Shown: positions 53,849-63,414, numbered from the stretch's first letter. The stretch: DNA of 64,000 nucleotides from Flavobacterium sp. KACC 22761 (GCF_034058155.1 NZ_CP139148.1:1612001-1676000), one strand, 5' to 3'. The notes: a model not told the origin generated them from the letters alone. Numbers and translations: made by a program.

Positions 53849-53990
53849 TAAACACATAGAAACATAGCTTTTGTTTGCTTAAAAAGGCGTTTCACCTACA
53901 TAAACAAACATAGAAATAATTCTTGGCTATGTCTTTGAAATTAATTTTTCAAATAGATAATTTCATCCGTTCTATGTTTTTATCGTAAGC
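53849..53990. repeat. weak intergenic repeat, ACATAGAAACATAG type
   Basis: AACACATAGAAACATAGC at the left and TTCTATGTTTTTATCG at the right complement each other in part, with a second ACATAGAAATAA / GCTATGTC pair inside. It lies after the GntR gene in the 383-bp gap 53828-54210, which otherwise holds the transketolase promoter. Boundaries are uncertain. Confidence 0.45.
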
Positions 53991-54052
53991 AATTTTCTTT
54001 TTGCTTATGAAATCATCATTTTTTTAATTAAAAAAATAAGGAAACAATTTTT

Positions 54053-54084
54053 TTGTTTTTGTGGAATTATTTTGCATACATTTG
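54053..54084 (+). promoter_or_regulatory. transketolase promoter
   Basis: TTG at 54053-54055 and TACATTTG at 54077-54084, spaced by 21 bases, match the Bacteroidota TTG-N17-23-TAnnTTTG promoter. The operator at 54089 begins four bases later, over the expected start of transcription. Confidence 0.65.
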
Positions 54085-54088
54085 TAAA

Positions 54089-54101
54089 TGTAAATTTTAC
54101 A
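54089..54101. promoter_or_regulatory. operator site O1 (transketolase), TGTAAATTTTACA
   Basis: TGTAAATTTTACA is a perfect 6+1+6 inverted repeat. The same motif occurs upstream of the Nudix regulator and of susC. Its place just downstream of the -7 box suits repression by the Nudix-type regulator. Confidence 0.7.
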
Positions 54102-54210
54102 CTTATTATTTGTTTTATTTTATCAGAAGTATTTATGTCTGATATTCAATGAAAATGATTAAAAAACCACAATTATCTAACCATACGATTATCAAATTAA
54201 CAATTAAAAA

Positions 54211-56265
54211 ATGAACAAGAAAATAGATCAATTAGCAGCAGATAATATAAGAGCTTTAGCTATTTCAATGGTGGAGAAAGCAAAATCGGGACATCCGGGA
54301 GGAGCGATGGGCGGAGCAGATTTCATGCATATTTTATACACGGAATATTTGAAATACGATCCAAGCGACATGCATTGGATTTTTAGAGACCGCTTTTTTA
54401 TGGATGCAGGACATCTTTCAGCTTTGATGTATGCACAATATCATTTACTCGGAAATTTTGAAAAAACCGATTTAGAGAATTTCAGACAATGGGGATCTGT
54501 TACGCCAGGACATCCCGAAATTGATGTAAAAAGAGGAATCGAAAATACTTCTGGACCATTAGGACAAGGACATGCAATGGGTGTTGGAGCAGCAATTGCG
54601 GCTAAATTTTTATCGGCAAGATTTGATAATTTATTTGATCACAAAATTTACGGGTTTATTACCGATGGCGGAGTTCAGGAAGAAATTTCGCAAGGAGCCG
54701 GTCGAATTGCGGGACATTTGGGATTGAACAATTTCATTATGTTTTATGATTCCAATGATGTACAACTATCGTCTATGACAGATGAGGTTACAAACGAAAA
54801 TACAGCAATGAAATATGAATCATGGGGTTGGAAAGTTATTACGATTGACGGCCATAATCATGATGAAATACGTTCGGCGCTTGATGCAGCAAACGCTGAA
54901 ACAGAAAAACCAACTTTGATTATTGGAAGAACAATAATGGGTAAAGGTTGTGTTACCGCCGACGGAACAATGTATGAAGGACAATGTGAATTGCATGGAA
55001 AACCAATTAGCGGAACAAAAGCAAATTTTGAAAAAACTCTTTTAAATCTTGGCGCAAATCCAGAAGATGCTTTTGCAGTTTACCAAGATGTTGCCGATTT
55101 TTATAAAAATGTCTTAGCAAACAAAACAGCAAAAGCAGCTGAAAGTAAAGCGACATTTTCTGTTTGGGAAAATCAAAATCCTGAATTAGCTCAAAAAATC
55201 AAAAACTTCTTCAATGGCGATTTGCCAAATTTAGATTTTGCTTCAATTGCTCAAAAAGCAAATGCAGCAACACGTGATGCTTCGGCCGCAGTTTTAGGAT
55301 ATTTGGCTGAAAATCTAGAAAATATGATTGTGTCTTCTGCAGATTTATCGAACAGTGATAAAACAGATGGCTTCTTGAAAAAATCTTCGGTTTTAAAAAG
55401 AGATGATTTCAGTGGAGGATTTTTGCAAGCTGGAGTTGCAGAGCTGACAATGGCAGCAATCGCAAACGGAATTGCGTTGCATGGCGGTGTCATTCCGGTT
55501 GTGGCTACATTTTTTGTTTTCTCAGATTATATGAAACCGGCAATTCGTTTGTCTGCCATTCAGGAACTTCCGGTAAAATATGTCTGGACGCACGATTCTT
55601 TCCGCGTAGGCGAAGACGGACCAACGCATCAGCCAATTGAGCAGGAAGCGCAGATTAGATTATTGGAAAAAATCAAAAACCATTCTGGTGATCAAAGTTT
55701 TGTGGCATTGCGCCCTGCAGATGCTGTCGAAACTTCAGTGGCTTGGCAAATGGCACTTGAAAATAAGAAAACACCAACTGGACTTATTCTATCCAGACAA
55801 GATATTAAGGATCTTCCAACAAATGGAAATTCAAGATTTGAAGATGCCTTGCAAGCGCAAAAAGGTGGTTATTTGGTAAAATCAGTATCAAACCCAGATA
55901 TTACTTTAATTGCGAATGGTTCTGAAGTAGCAACACTTATTGAAGCCGCGAAGGAATTGGAACAAACGATCAGCATAAAAATAAATGTTGCCTCAATTAT
56001 TTCTGAAGGACTTTTTAGATCACAGTCAAAACAATATCAAGAAAGTATAATTCCGAATGATGGATTGGTATTTGGCCTTACGGCGGGACTTCCTGTAAAT
56101 CTGGAAAATCTTGCGGGAAGAAACGGAAAAGTTTTTGGATTAGAACATTTTGGATACTCGGCGCCAGCTTCAGTTTTGGATCAAAAATTCGGATTTACAA
56201 GCAAAAACGCAGGTGAGGAAATTATGAAATATTTAAAAGAAAATAATTATAACGTAGCAAAATAA
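54211..56265 (+). CDS. tkt: transketolase
   Basis: A 684-residue thiamine-diphosphate enzyme. N-terminal [14 protein letters not shown] and [33 protein letters not shown] is the TPP-Mg motif; the central pyrimidine domain has [20 protein letters not shown] and the C-terminal domain ends near [14 protein letters not shown]. It shifts two-carbon units among pentose and hexose phosphates. With the transaldolase nine bases later it feeds arabinose-derived pentose phosphate into glycolysis. Site O1 upstream suggests arabinose-linked control. Confidence 0.94.
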   Translation: MNKKIDQLAADNIRALAISMVEKAKSGHPGGAMGGADFMHILYTEYLKYDPSDMHWIFRDRFFMDAGHLSALMYAQYHLLGNFEKTDLENFRQWGSVTPGHPEIDVKRGIENTSGPLGQGHAMGVGAAIAAKFLSARFDNLFDHKIYGFITDGGVQEEISQGAGRIAGHLGLNNFIMFYDSNDVQLSSMTDEVTNENTAMKYESWGWKVITIDGHNHDEIRSALDAANAETEKPTLIIGRTIMGKGCVTADGTMYEGQCELHGKPISGTKANFEKTLLNLGANPEDAFAVYQDVADFYKNVLANKTAKAAESKATFSVWENQNPELAQKIKNFFNGDLPNLDFASIAQKANAATRDASAAVLGYLAENLENMIVSSADLSNSDKTDGFLKKSSVLKRDDFSGGFLQAGVAELTMAAIANGIALHGGVIPVVATFFVFSDYMKPAIRLSAIQELPVKYVWTHDSFRVGEDGPTHQPIEQEAQIRLLEKIKNHSGDQSFVALRPADAVETSVAWQMALENKKTPTGLILSRQDIKDLPTNGNSRFEDALQAQKGGYLVKSVSNPDITLIANGSEVATLIEAAKELEQTISIKINVASIISEGLFRSQSKQYQESIIPNDGLVFGLTAGLPVNLENLAGRNGKVFGLEHFGYSAPASVLDQKFGFTSKNAGEEIMKYLKENNYNVAK

Positions 56266-56273
56266 AAGTCAAA

Positions 56274-56930
56274 ATGAAGTTTTTTATAGACACAGCAAAT
56301 TTAAAAGATATTAAGGAAGCCAATGATTTAGGGGTTTTAGATGGTGTAACCACAAATCCTTCGTTGATGGCAAAAGAAGGAATTACGGGAGCTCAAAACA
56401 TTTTAGATCATTATGTGAAAATTTGCGAATTAGTAGATGGAGATGTAAGCGCTGAGGTAATTTCGACCGATTTTGAAGGAATGATTGCCGAAGGCGAAAA
56501 ATTAGCGGCATTGCATCCGCAGATTGTAGTGAAAATTCCGATGATAAAAGATGGTGTAAAAGCAATCAAATATTTTTCGAATAAAGGAATCAGAACCAAT
56601 TGTACTTTGGTCTTTTCATCTGGCCAGGCATTATTGGCGGCAAAAGCGGGAGCAACTTATGTTTCGCCGTTTATTGGGCGTTTGGACGATGTTTCGACTG
56701 ACGGAATGAATTTGATTGAAGAAATCAGATTGATTTATGACAATTTTGGATTTGAAACTCAGATTCTTGCGGCTTCAGTTCGCAACGTAATGCACATTAT
56801 CAATTGCGCAAAAATTGGGTCAGATGTTATTACTGGACCATTAAGCGCGATTGAAGGTTTGTTGAAACATCCGTTGACAGATATTGGTTTAGCACAGTTT
56901 TTAGCAGATTACCAAAAAGGGAATAGCTAA
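56274..56930 (+). CDS. tal: transaldolase (TalC/MipB type)
   Basis: A 218-residue small transaldolase. [51 protein letters not shown] (Schiff-base Lys) and [20 protein letters not shown] are family signatures. Members act as transaldolases or as fructose-6-phosphate aldolases; the link to transketolase favours transaldolase. It is the second gene of the operon and ends in a repeat-rich gap. Confidence 0.92.
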   Translation: MKFFIDTANLKDIKEANDLGVLDGVTTNPSLMAKEGITGAQNILDHYVKICELVDGDVSAEVISTDFEGMIAEGEKLAALHPQIVVKIPMIKDGVKAIKYFSNKGIRTNCTLVFSSGQALLAAKAGATYVSPFIGRLDDVSTDGMNLIEEIRLIYDNFGFETQILAASVRNVMHIINCAKIGSDVITGPLSAIEGLLKHPLTDIGLAQFLADYQKGNS

Positions 56931-56937
56931 TTTTTAT

Positions 56938-57035
56938 GGCCCACGGGTTTTGCGGATGAAACAGGTTTTCACGGTTTTTCTATAAAAACTAATCTGTGGT
57001 AATCTGTTTAATCAGTGTAATCTGCGGGCAATTTT
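56938..57035. repeat. palindromic repeat, AATCTGTGG type
   Basis: The left arm GGCCCACGGGTTTTGCGGAT (56938 on) pairs imperfectly with the right arm AATCAGTGTAATCTGCGGGC (57011-57030). Related phrases recur in the following gap and at 28700. Part of the 412-bp gap 56931-57342, which has no gene. Confidence 0.55.
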
Positions 57036-57080
57036 AAAAGGAAAATTTGTTTAGTTTTTTAATAGTAGTTTTATTGAAGT

Positions 57081-57120
57081 AAAAACCCTGAAAGATTGTG
57101 GCTTTCAGGGTTTTGTTTTT
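57081..57120 (+). terminator. terminator of the transketolase-transaldolase operon
   Basis: AAAACCCTGAAAG and CTTTCAGGGTTTT form a perfect 13-bp stem with a seven-base loop, followed by a T-rich tail. It is about 150 bp after the transaldolase stop. Confidence 0.82.
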
Positions 57121-57122
57121 TA

Positions 57123-57340
57123 TTGCCCAAAGATTTTGCGGATTACATGGATTCACACGTTTTTTTTGAGTGAGTTTCCCGCAGATCTAGCAGATTTAGC
57201 AGAAAAAAATCCCTTGAATCTGCCAGATCTGCGGGAGATTCTAAATAAAAAGCCCTGAAAATTTATTCTTTTCAAGGCTTCTTTTATATAAATGTCTAGA
57301 TAAAAATCTGTGTTAATCTGTGAAATCTGTGGCTAAACTT
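57123..57340. repeat. nested palindromic repeats (composite C)
   Basis: The outer arms are 57123-57165 (GATTTTGCGGATTACATGG) and 57301-57337 (AATCTGTGAAATCTGTGGC), imperfectly complementary. The inner palindrome has arms 57175-57197 (CCCGCAGATCTAGCAGATT) and 57217-57238 (AATCTGCCAGATCTGCGGG). The probable Nudix-gene terminator at 57247 lies in the same space. Same interrupted layout as composites A and B. Confidence 0.6.
57247..57290 (-). terminator. probable terminator of the Nudix-type regulator
   Basis: AAAAGCCCTGAAAA and TTTTCAAGGCTTCTTT form an imperfect stem about 53 bp after the stop of the minus-strand regulator gene, with A-rich sequence beyond it on the minus strand side. Confidence 0.55.
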
Positions 57341-57342
57341 TT

Positions 57343-58032
57343 TTAAAGGTTCAATACAAAATCGTTGAGTAATTTTTCTTCATATTTTTCTTTATTGAAG
57401 GTGTATAGATAAGAACCTTTTCGAGAAGAGCCCATATCTTTTTCATCTAGTTTATTCAGAATCCCCAGTGAGTTGATTTTGCTGATAAAGTTTCGTTTGT
57501 CCAATTCTTTGCTCAAAATAGCTTCATACAATTCTAATAACTGACGCATGGTGAATTTTTCAGGAAGCAATTCGAATCCAATTGGTTTTATCGAAGTTCT
57601 GTAACGCAATCTTCTGATGGCGTGTTCTACCATTTCGTTGTGGTCAAAAATCAAGTTTGGCGCATCGGTAATACTAAACCATTGTGCATGGTAATTTTTG
57701 ATCAGTTCTGCATTATGATTTTCGATATTAATCAAAGCATAATAAGAAACTGAAATAGTTCTTTCAACAGGATCACGATCAATTTCAGAGTAGGCATAAA
57801 GCTGCTCCATGTAAATGTCGTTTAAACCTGTATATGTATTTAAAATTCTAATCGCGGCATTGTCTAGTACTTCGTCACGTTTCAAAAATCCTCCAATCAA
57901 AGACCATTTGCCCTTTTCTGGCTCAAAGTCCCTTTTAATCAAAAGTATTTTTAATCCTTGATTGTCGAAACCAAAAATGATACAATCTACTGCTAATAAT
58001 GCTTTATCGGCAGAGCTATAACTGTTTAGCAT
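57343..58032 (-). CDS. Nudix-domain transcriptional regulator (AraR/NrtR type)
   Basis: A 229-residue protein. Residues ~8-145 are a Nudix fold (LLAVDCIIFGFDNQGLKILL, KGKWSLIGGFLKRDEVLDNA), but the Nudix box lacks the acidic residues of REUXEEXGU (it reads AAIRILNTYTGL), so it is a sensor rather than a hydrolase. Residues ~155-225 are a winged helix (KFTMRQLLELYEAILSKELD, KRNFISKINSLGIL). AraR of Bacteroides is of this type and responds to arabinose. The sites at 58091-58554 and 54089 fit its regulon. Confidence 0.85.
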   Translation of the reverse strand: MLNSYSSADKALLAVDCIIFGFDNQGLKILLIKRDFEPEKGKWSLIGGFLKRDEVLDNAAIRILNTYTGLNDIYMEQLYAYSEIDRDPVERTISVSYYALINIENHNAELIKNYHAQWFSITDAPNLIFDHNEMVEHAIRRLRYRTSIKPIGFELLPEKFTMRQLLELYEAILSKELDKRNFISKINSLGILNKLDEKDMGSSRKGSYLYTFNKEKYEEKLLNDFVLNL

Positions 58033-58090
58033 AAATCAATATTTTGATTGTAAATATATAAACTTCCTAATAGGTTTCATAATTTATTAA

Positions 58091-58103
58091 TGTAGATTTT
58101 ACA
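58091..58103. promoter_or_regulatory. operator site O2 (Nudix regulator), TGTAGATTTTACA
   Basis: TGTAGATTTTACA differs from site O1 by one base and lies 59 bp upstream of the regulator's start. It suggests self-control. Confidence 0.65.
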
Positions 58104-58377
58104 CTTAAAATTAAAAATTATCAAAAAAAGAAGCTAAAAAAAACGGAGACGAATTCTAAATCTGACGCTTGTTTTGTCGTTTTCAAACGTTTTCGCAACA
58201 AAAATAAACTCTTTTTTTTGAAATAAAAGCAGTTTTATATAAAAAATCTACCCTGAAAACAGGATTTTATTTACAAATACAATCTTTTTGACCGTCAAAT
58301 TATTCTAAAACAGCCTATTTCTAAATTTTTTTTCAAAAGCCAATTTTTTGCTTAAAAAGAGGCTTTTTGATAAAAAG

Positions 58378-58390
58378 TGTAGATTTTACA
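58378..58390. promoter_or_regulatory. operator site O3, TGTAGATTTTACA
   Basis: Identical 13-mer to O2, extended to GTGTAGATTTTACAC (58377-58391) as a near-perfect palindrome. It is in the middle of the 558-bp divergent region, away from both starts. Confidence 0.65.
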
Positions 58391-58442
58391 CAAATAACTT
58401 TCAAAAAAGGCCTTTTTTTTGAAAAAAACACCGATTTATTAA

Positions 58443-58455
58443 TGTGTATTTTACA
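58443..58455. promoter_or_regulatory. operator site O4, TGTGTATTTTACA
   Basis: TGTGTATTTTACA fits TGTNNATTTTACA with ACTTAA after it, as in O2. Read as GTGTA-TTT-TACAC it is also a perfect inverted repeat with a three-base centre. Confidence 0.55.
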
Positions 58456-58505
58456 CTTAATTTATGATATGTATTTTTTTTACGCCATTTTTTTATGATA
58501 TTAAT

Positions 58506-58537
58506 TTGTTTTTGAGGTTTTTTTTTGTTTAAATTTA
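58506..58537 (+). promoter_or_regulatory. susC promoter
   Basis: TTG at 58506-58508 and TAAATTTA at 58530-58537 are 21 bases apart, the same spacing as at transketolase. The -7 box is one base off TAnnTTTG. It is followed four bases later by operator O5. Confidence 0.55.
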
Positions 58538-58541
58538 CAAA

Positions 58542-58554
58542 TGTAAAATTAACA
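58542..58554. promoter_or_regulatory. operator site O5 (susC), TGTAAAATTAACA
   Basis: TGTAAAATTAACA is a weaker copy of O1, followed by CTTAT as O1 is. The 558-bp gap 58033-58590 holds sites O2-O5 and the promoters, is very AT-rich, and shows no gene. Confidence 0.6.
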
Positions 58555-58590
58555 CTTATAATTATACACTAACCAACTTAATTAAACCTT

Positions 58591-61500
58591 ATGATAACAA
58601 ACCAACGATTATTTTTTTATTGCAATTTTTTATTGCCAAAAAAAGAATGGATTTTAGCATTAGTAATGCTGCTTTTCTCTGTTAATCAAATGTCGGCTCA
58701 AGGCAAAACGATTAGCGGAGTTGTTACCTCGGCTCAGGACAAATTGCCTTTGCCGGGTGTTAATATTATGATAAAAGGAACCAAAACCGTTACCACAACC
58801 GGTTTTGATGGAGAGTATTCGATTAAAGCATCTCCAAATGATGTTTTAGTTTTTTCATTTATAGGATTTCAAAATAAAGAAATCACAGTGGGAAATCAAT
58901 CAAAACTTGATCTTGAATTAGGAGAAGATACCAACAAACTTAATGAGGTAGTCGTTGTAGGTTACGGTACTCAAAAGAAAGGTGATCTTACCGGTTCGAT
59001 TGGTGTAGTTGATATGGAAGCAGCGAAAAAAACTGTAACCTATGATCCAGCAAAAATGCTTCAAGGTCAAGTTGCCGGTGTAACAGTACAATCATCTGGA
59101 GAACCAGGCGGATTTGTAAATGTGAAAATTAGAGGTATCAACTCATTCACAAACAACAACCCTCTTTTTGTTATTGATGGTATGATTGTGGCAAGCCCTA
59201 ACGATTTTGCGCCGGGAGATATTGAATCGATGCAGGTTTTAAAAGATGCGTCTGCGGCGGCTATTTATGGAGTTCAAGGAGCAAATGGGGTTGTGATCAT
59301 TACAACTAAAAAAGGAAAAAGCGGCAAACTGGACATTAAATACAAATCGCTTGTTGGTTTTCAAAACGTAGCTAAAACATGGGATGTGACGGATCGTGTA
59401 GGATATCAAAAAATCACATCGGCTGCTGAACAAAATGCTGGATTAGGAATTGCGCCAGGAAATGATCCTAATAGCCCTTCATACATTAAAAATGTAGATA
59501 CAAATTGGCAAAAAGAAGCTTTTAAAACCGGTCTTGTTCAAAATCACTCGCTTACTTTTAGCGGTGGAGCTGAAACTTTAGGCTATAACTTAAATACAGA
59601 TTATTTCAAAAACACAAGTTATTTGAATTCGCCTCAGGATTACGAGAGATATTCTATGAATTTGAATTTATATGGTAAAAAAGGAAAATTCAAATACGGT
59701 TCAAAAATTGGATATACAAAATCTGGTAAAGAAAACTTTAATGAATACAACGGCGGAGAATCTGCAATTGTTGATTTGTTAGGAGCTGTTCCAACAATGC
59801 CAGTTTACGATCCAAACAGACTTGGAGGATACGGTGGAACTGACAACTTGACTCAAAGAGCAATCTCGATGAACGTGATCGGTTACAATAATTTGATTAC
59901 GAATAATGGACAAAGAAGCCGTTTTATTGGAGATATTTGGGGAGAACTTGAAATCATCAAAGGCTTAAAATATAAATTAGATTTAAGTTACGATAGACTA
60001 GATTTTCAAAACAGAAAATTCATTCCGCCAAGTGATTTAGGATGGTATTATATTACAACAAATGACGAAGCGTCTTTAGATGTTGATAATGGAAACCAAC
60101 AAAGAACTTTCGTAAACAATTTATTGACTTACGAAATTACTTTAAACAAACACAAAATCGATGCTTTAGCAGGATGGATTCAAGAAAGAAATGATTACTA
60201 CAGACATTGGTCAAGAGGTGTTGGATACACGCCAGGAGAAATCAGCCAAATTCAGTATGCTGATGCTACAAGCGCTGGTGAATACAAAAATACACTTACA
60301 AATATTTCATACTTAAGCCGTTTGAATTATTCTTATGATGATCGTTATTTCATTACTGGAAACTTCAGACAAGATAAAACATCACTTTTTAGCGAAGACA
60401 ACAATACAGCAAATTTCTACTCTTTCTCAGGAGCTTGGAAATTAAGCAACGAAAAATTCATCCATTTACCAGATTGGTTTAACACCATCAAATTAAGAGG
60501 AGGTTATGGAGAATTAGGAAACAACACACTTGGTGTTTATGCCTATTCACCAACAATCAATGCTTTTGCAGGATATGATTTTAACAACCAATTAGCACCA
60601 GGAACAACAGTTGTAAGCGCTATTGACCCGAATGTTCACTGGGAAAAAACAGCTACTTCAAACGTTGCGATTGAGCTTGGATTTTTAGATAACGATTTAC
60701 AGATTACAGCTGAGTACTACCAGAAAAAATCAACAGATTTATTGATTGGCGTTCCATTGCCATATTCAACTGGAGCATTCCCAGCAAGTATTACCACAAA
60801 TGCAGGAGCAGTTAAAAACAGTGGTTTTGAGTTTACAGCAACATACAACAACAATCACCACGAGTTTAAATACAACATTTCGGCAAACTTAGGAACCTTG
60901 AAAAATGAGGTTTTACAAATTGGTCTTGACGGAAATCCAATTTATGGAGCCGCTTCAAAAACAGAAGTTGGAAGATCTATCGGAGAACTTTATACCTATC
61001 AAGTTGCTGGAATTTTCCAAAGCGCGGCTGATTTAGCTTCTTCACCAACTCAAACAAATGCAGGTGTTGGAGATCTTAAATTCGCTGATTTAAATGGCGA
61101 TGGACAGATTACAGATGCTGATAGAAAGTTCATGGGAGTTTCAATTCCGAAATACAGCTACGGAATCAACTTTGGTGCAAATTATAAAAATTGGGATTTC
61201 TCTATGTTCTGGCAAGGTTCAGGAGGAAACAAAGTATTCAACGGATTGTATCGTAATTTAATGACAGAGCAATATGGAAACCATAGTGTAGATGCATTGA
61301 ATTACTGGACACCAACAAATACAAATACAAACGTTCCTCGTCCAATTATTGGAGATCCAAACGGAAACGCAAGAGATTCTGATAGATTTATTGAAAGTGG
61401 TGATTATATCAAATTGCAGACATTAGAAATTGGATATTCAATTCCGATGCCAAAAGATTTGTTTATTCAGAGAGCGAAAGTATATGTGAATGGTCAAAAC

Positions 61501-61635
61501 TTATGGATCATCAGCAAATACAGAGGTTACGATCCAGATTTTAATTACAATGACGGATTATTTTCTAGAGGATATGATGCTGGATCATTCCCAAATCCAA
61601 GAACAATTTCTTTGGGTGTTGAAGTAACTTTTTAA
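58591..61635 (+). CDS. SusC-type TonB-linked outer-membrane receptor
   Basis: A 1014-residue receptor. A leader with signal peptide (LALVMLLFSVNQMSAQ) is followed by a carboxypeptidase-regulatory-like domain (KTISGVVTSAQDKLPLPGVN), the TonB-box/plug (VVVVGYGTQKKGDLTGSIG, VKIRGINSFTNNNPLFVIDG) and the beta barrel ending ISLGVEVTF. SusC takes oligosaccharides through the outer membrane with SusD on top. The GH43 gene after susD indicates arabinan oligosaccharides. Expression is probably controlled at O5. Confidence 0.93.
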   Translation: MITNQRLFFYCNFLLPKKEWILALVMLLFSVNQMSAQGKTISGVVTSAQDKLPLPGVNIMIKGTKTVTTTGFDGEYSIKASPNDVLVFSFIGFQNKEITVGNQSKLDLELGEDTNKLNEVVVVGYGTQKKGDLTGSIGVVDMEAAKKTVTYDPAKMLQGQVAGVTVQSSGEPGGFVNVKIRGINSFTNNNPLFVIDGMIVASPNDFAPGDIESMQVLKDASAAAIYGVQGANGVVIITTKKGKSGKLDIKYKSLVGFQNVAKTWDVTDRVGYQKITSAAEQNAGLGIAPGNDPNSPSYIKNVDTNWQKEAFKTGLVQNHSLTFSGGAETLGYNLNTDYFKNTSYLNSPQDYERYSMNLNLYGKKGKFKYGSKIGYTKSGKENFNEYNGGESAIVDLLGAVPTMPVYDPNRLGGYGGTDNLTQRAISMNVIGYNNLITNNGQRSRFIGDIWGELEIIKGLKYKLDLSYDRLDFQNRKFIPPSDLGWYYITTNDEASLDVDNGNQQRTFVNNLLTYEITLNKHKIDALAGWIQERNDYYRHWSRGVGYTPGEISQIQYADATSAGEYKNTLTNISYLSRLNYSYDDRYFITGNFRQDKTSLFSEDNNTANFYSFSGAWKLSNEKFIHLPDWFNTIKLRGGYGELGNNTLGVYAYSPTINAFAGYDFNNQLAPGTTVVSAIDPNVHWEKTATSNVAIELGFLDNDLQITAEYYQKKSTDLLIGVPLPYSTGAFPASITTNAGAVKNSGFEFTATYNNNHHEFKYNISANLGTLKNEVLQIGLDGNPIYGAASKTEVGRSIGELYTYQVAGIFQSAADLASSPTQTNAGVGDLKFADLNGDGQITDADRKFMGVSIPKYSYGINFGANYKNWDFSMFWQGSGGNKVFNGLYRNLMTEQYGNHSVDALNYWTPTNTNTNVPRPIIGDPNGNARDSDRFIESGDYIKLQTLEIGYSIPMPKDLFIQRAKVYVNGQNLWIISKYRGYDPDFNYNDGLFSRGYDAGSFPNPRTISLGVEVTF

Positions 61636-61664
61636 TCTATCCTAACCATTAAAAACGAATTAAA

Positions 61665-63227
61665 ATGAAATATAAAGTATTTAATTATATAACGGTTTTC
61701 TTTTCATTGGCACTTGTAACCACAAGCTGCGTTGATAATGAAGACTTGAACCAAGTGGACCCTAACGTTGAAACTGCAGGTTCATTTTGGAAAACAGATC
61801 AAGACGCAATCGAAGGAGTAAATGCCGCTTACGGAAGTTTACTTACAGATGGAACTTATATGAGAAGCACGCCATTGCTTTTAGATTTAAAAGGTGATGA
61901 TACACGCAGTAATAGCCCTTGGGGAGCGATGTACAATGTAGGCCGTTTCAACTCAAACCCAACAGACCCTGCAATTTACGGTTGGGCTTTTGAAACGTAT
62001 TATCAAGGAATTTACCGTGCAAATCAAGTTTTGACAAATGTTCCAGAGATACAATTTGAAGATGCGGCGCTTAAAAACAGAATTTTAGGACAGGCTTATT
62101 TTTTAAGAGGTTTATATTTTTTCCACGCAGTAAACATGTTTAAAAATGTTCCGTTGCCAACAGAAATCAAACTTTACACGCCACAAAAAACAGAAGCAGA
62201 AGGATGGGCTCAAGTTATTGCTGATTTTAAAGCTGCTGCCGAATTATTACCAACATCATATGACGCAATTACAGGAATAGATAAAGGTCAAAAAGGACGT
62301 GCTACAAAAGGTGCCGCTCTTGGATATTTAGGAAAAGCATATTTGTTCACTAAAGATTTTGCAAACGCAAAAACAACGTTTAAACAAGTAATTGATTTGG
62401 GAGTTTACTCTTTAGTTTCAAACTATCGTGACAACTTTACTACAGCAAATGAAAACAATTCTGAGTCTCTTTTTGAAGTGCAATTCAGTAGAGATGCTGG
62501 AGGAGTTGATTTAGGATGGGGCGGTGCGCCAGCTTCAGGTTGGGGGAAAACATCTGCACGTGCAATTACATATGCGCCAAGAGCTTTTGGATGGACAGAC
62601 GTTCAACCTTCATGGGCATTGTTTAATGAATATCAGCAAGAAAAAACAAAAACAGGAGCTGTTGATCCTCGTTTAGACGCTACTATTTTTTACAACAAAC
62701 CAGGTGGCATGCAATTATATGGTAAAGATTTTGCTACTTTTTATGCAACGAGTCCAGCCGATTTAAATGATATCTTCTGCAGAAAATATCAAAATTCTGA
62801 CGGTCAGTTTGCCGATGAATACGATTGGAGATCGGGAATCAACGAGCGTTTGTTAAGATATGCCGATATTCTTTTGATGTATGCAGAATGCTTAAACGAA
62901 ACAGGAGATACTCCGGGTGCTTACACTTATATTCAAATGGTAAGAAACAGAGTCAATTTGCCTGATTTAGCAACCGCAAAACCAGGATTGACTCAGGCTC
63001 AAATGAGAGATCAAATTGGTCACGAAAGATTCTTGGAATTCCCTCTTGAAGGACACCGTTTTGATGATATCCGTCGTTGGGGCTGGCTTCAGGATGCTAC
63101 AAAATTGGCTTGGTTGAAAACAAGAGATGCAGAATTCAATTCCTATGCGCCAGGAAGAGAATATTTCCCAATTCCACAATTGGAAATGGATAACAATCCG
63201 GGAACAAAACAAAATGATAGTTATTAA
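61665..63227 (+). CDS. SusD/RagB-type surface glycan-binding lipoprotein
   Basis: A 520-residue lipoprotein (LALVTTSCVDNEDL, Cys ~22) with the SusD layout: N-terminal TPR-like helices (QAYFLRGLYFFHAVNMFKNV), RATKGAALGYLGKAYLFTKD, and the C-terminal RYADILLMYAECLNETGD and LEGHRFDDIRRWGWLQDATK motifs. It caps the SusC barrel and binds glycan. It begins 29 bases after susC on the same strand. Confidence 0.93.
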   Translation: MKYKVFNYITVFFSLALVTTSCVDNEDLNQVDPNVETAGSFWKTDQDAIEGVNAAYGSLLTDGTYMRSTPLLLDLKGDDTRSNSPWGAMYNVGRFNSNPTDPAIYGWAFETYYQGIYRANQVLTNVPEIQFEDAALKNRILGQAYFLRGLYFFHAVNMFKNVPLPTEIKLYTPQKTEAEGWAQVIADFKAAAELLPTSYDAITGIDKGQKGRATKGAALGYLGKAYLFTKDFANAKTTFKQVIDLGVYSLVSNYRDNFTTANENNSESLFEVQFSRDAGGVDLGWGGAPASGWGKTSARAITYAPRAFGWTDVQPSWALFNEYQQEKTKTGAVDPRLDATIFYNKPGGMQLYGKDFATFYATSPADLNDIFCRKYQNSDGQFADEYDWRSGINERLLRYADILLMYAECLNETGDTPGAYTYIQMVRNRVNLPDLATAKPGLTQAQMRDQIGHERFLEFPLEGHRFDDIRRWGWLQDATKLAWLKTRDAEFNSYAPGREYFPIPQLEMDNNPGTKQNDSY

Positions 63228-63232
63228 AAATA

Positions 63233-63282
63233 GTTTGCAGTTACAGTTTTCACTGAGACCGAGACTGAAAACTGCGACTAAA
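63233..63282. repeat. palindromic repeat, CAGTTTTCA / TGAAAACTG type
   Basis: GCAGTTACAGTTTTCACTGA pairs with GACTGAAAACTGCGAC across a short loop with GAGACCGAGAC. It lies just after the susD stop, before the hairpin at 63310. Confidence 0.65.
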
Positions 63283-63309
63283 TAATATTTTGAATTAGTT
63301 AGAATACCT

Positions 63310-63350
63310 AATATCATATGGCAGATTTATAAAGTTTGCCATGTGATATT
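63310..63350 (+). promoter_or_regulatory. hairpin between susD and GH43
   Basis: AATATCATATGGCA and TGCCATGTGATATT form a 14-bp stem with one mismatch around a 13-base loop. There is no T-run directly after it, so it is a poor terminator. It may protect the 3' end of susCD mRNA or lower GH43 output. Confidence 0.55.
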
Positions 63351-63414
63351 ATCTTTAAAAGAGAATGAGATTATAGAGAGATTAAATTATTAACATTTAC
63401 TAAAATTATTACAA

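Noticed and set aside
53828..54210. A small RNA gene in the gap after the GntR gene
   Set aside because: Only a weak repeat and the transketolase promoter are seen; there is no terminator-like hairpin.
57343..58032. Active Nudix hydrolase
   Set aside because: The acidic residues of the Nudix box are missing, and a C-terminal winged helix is present.
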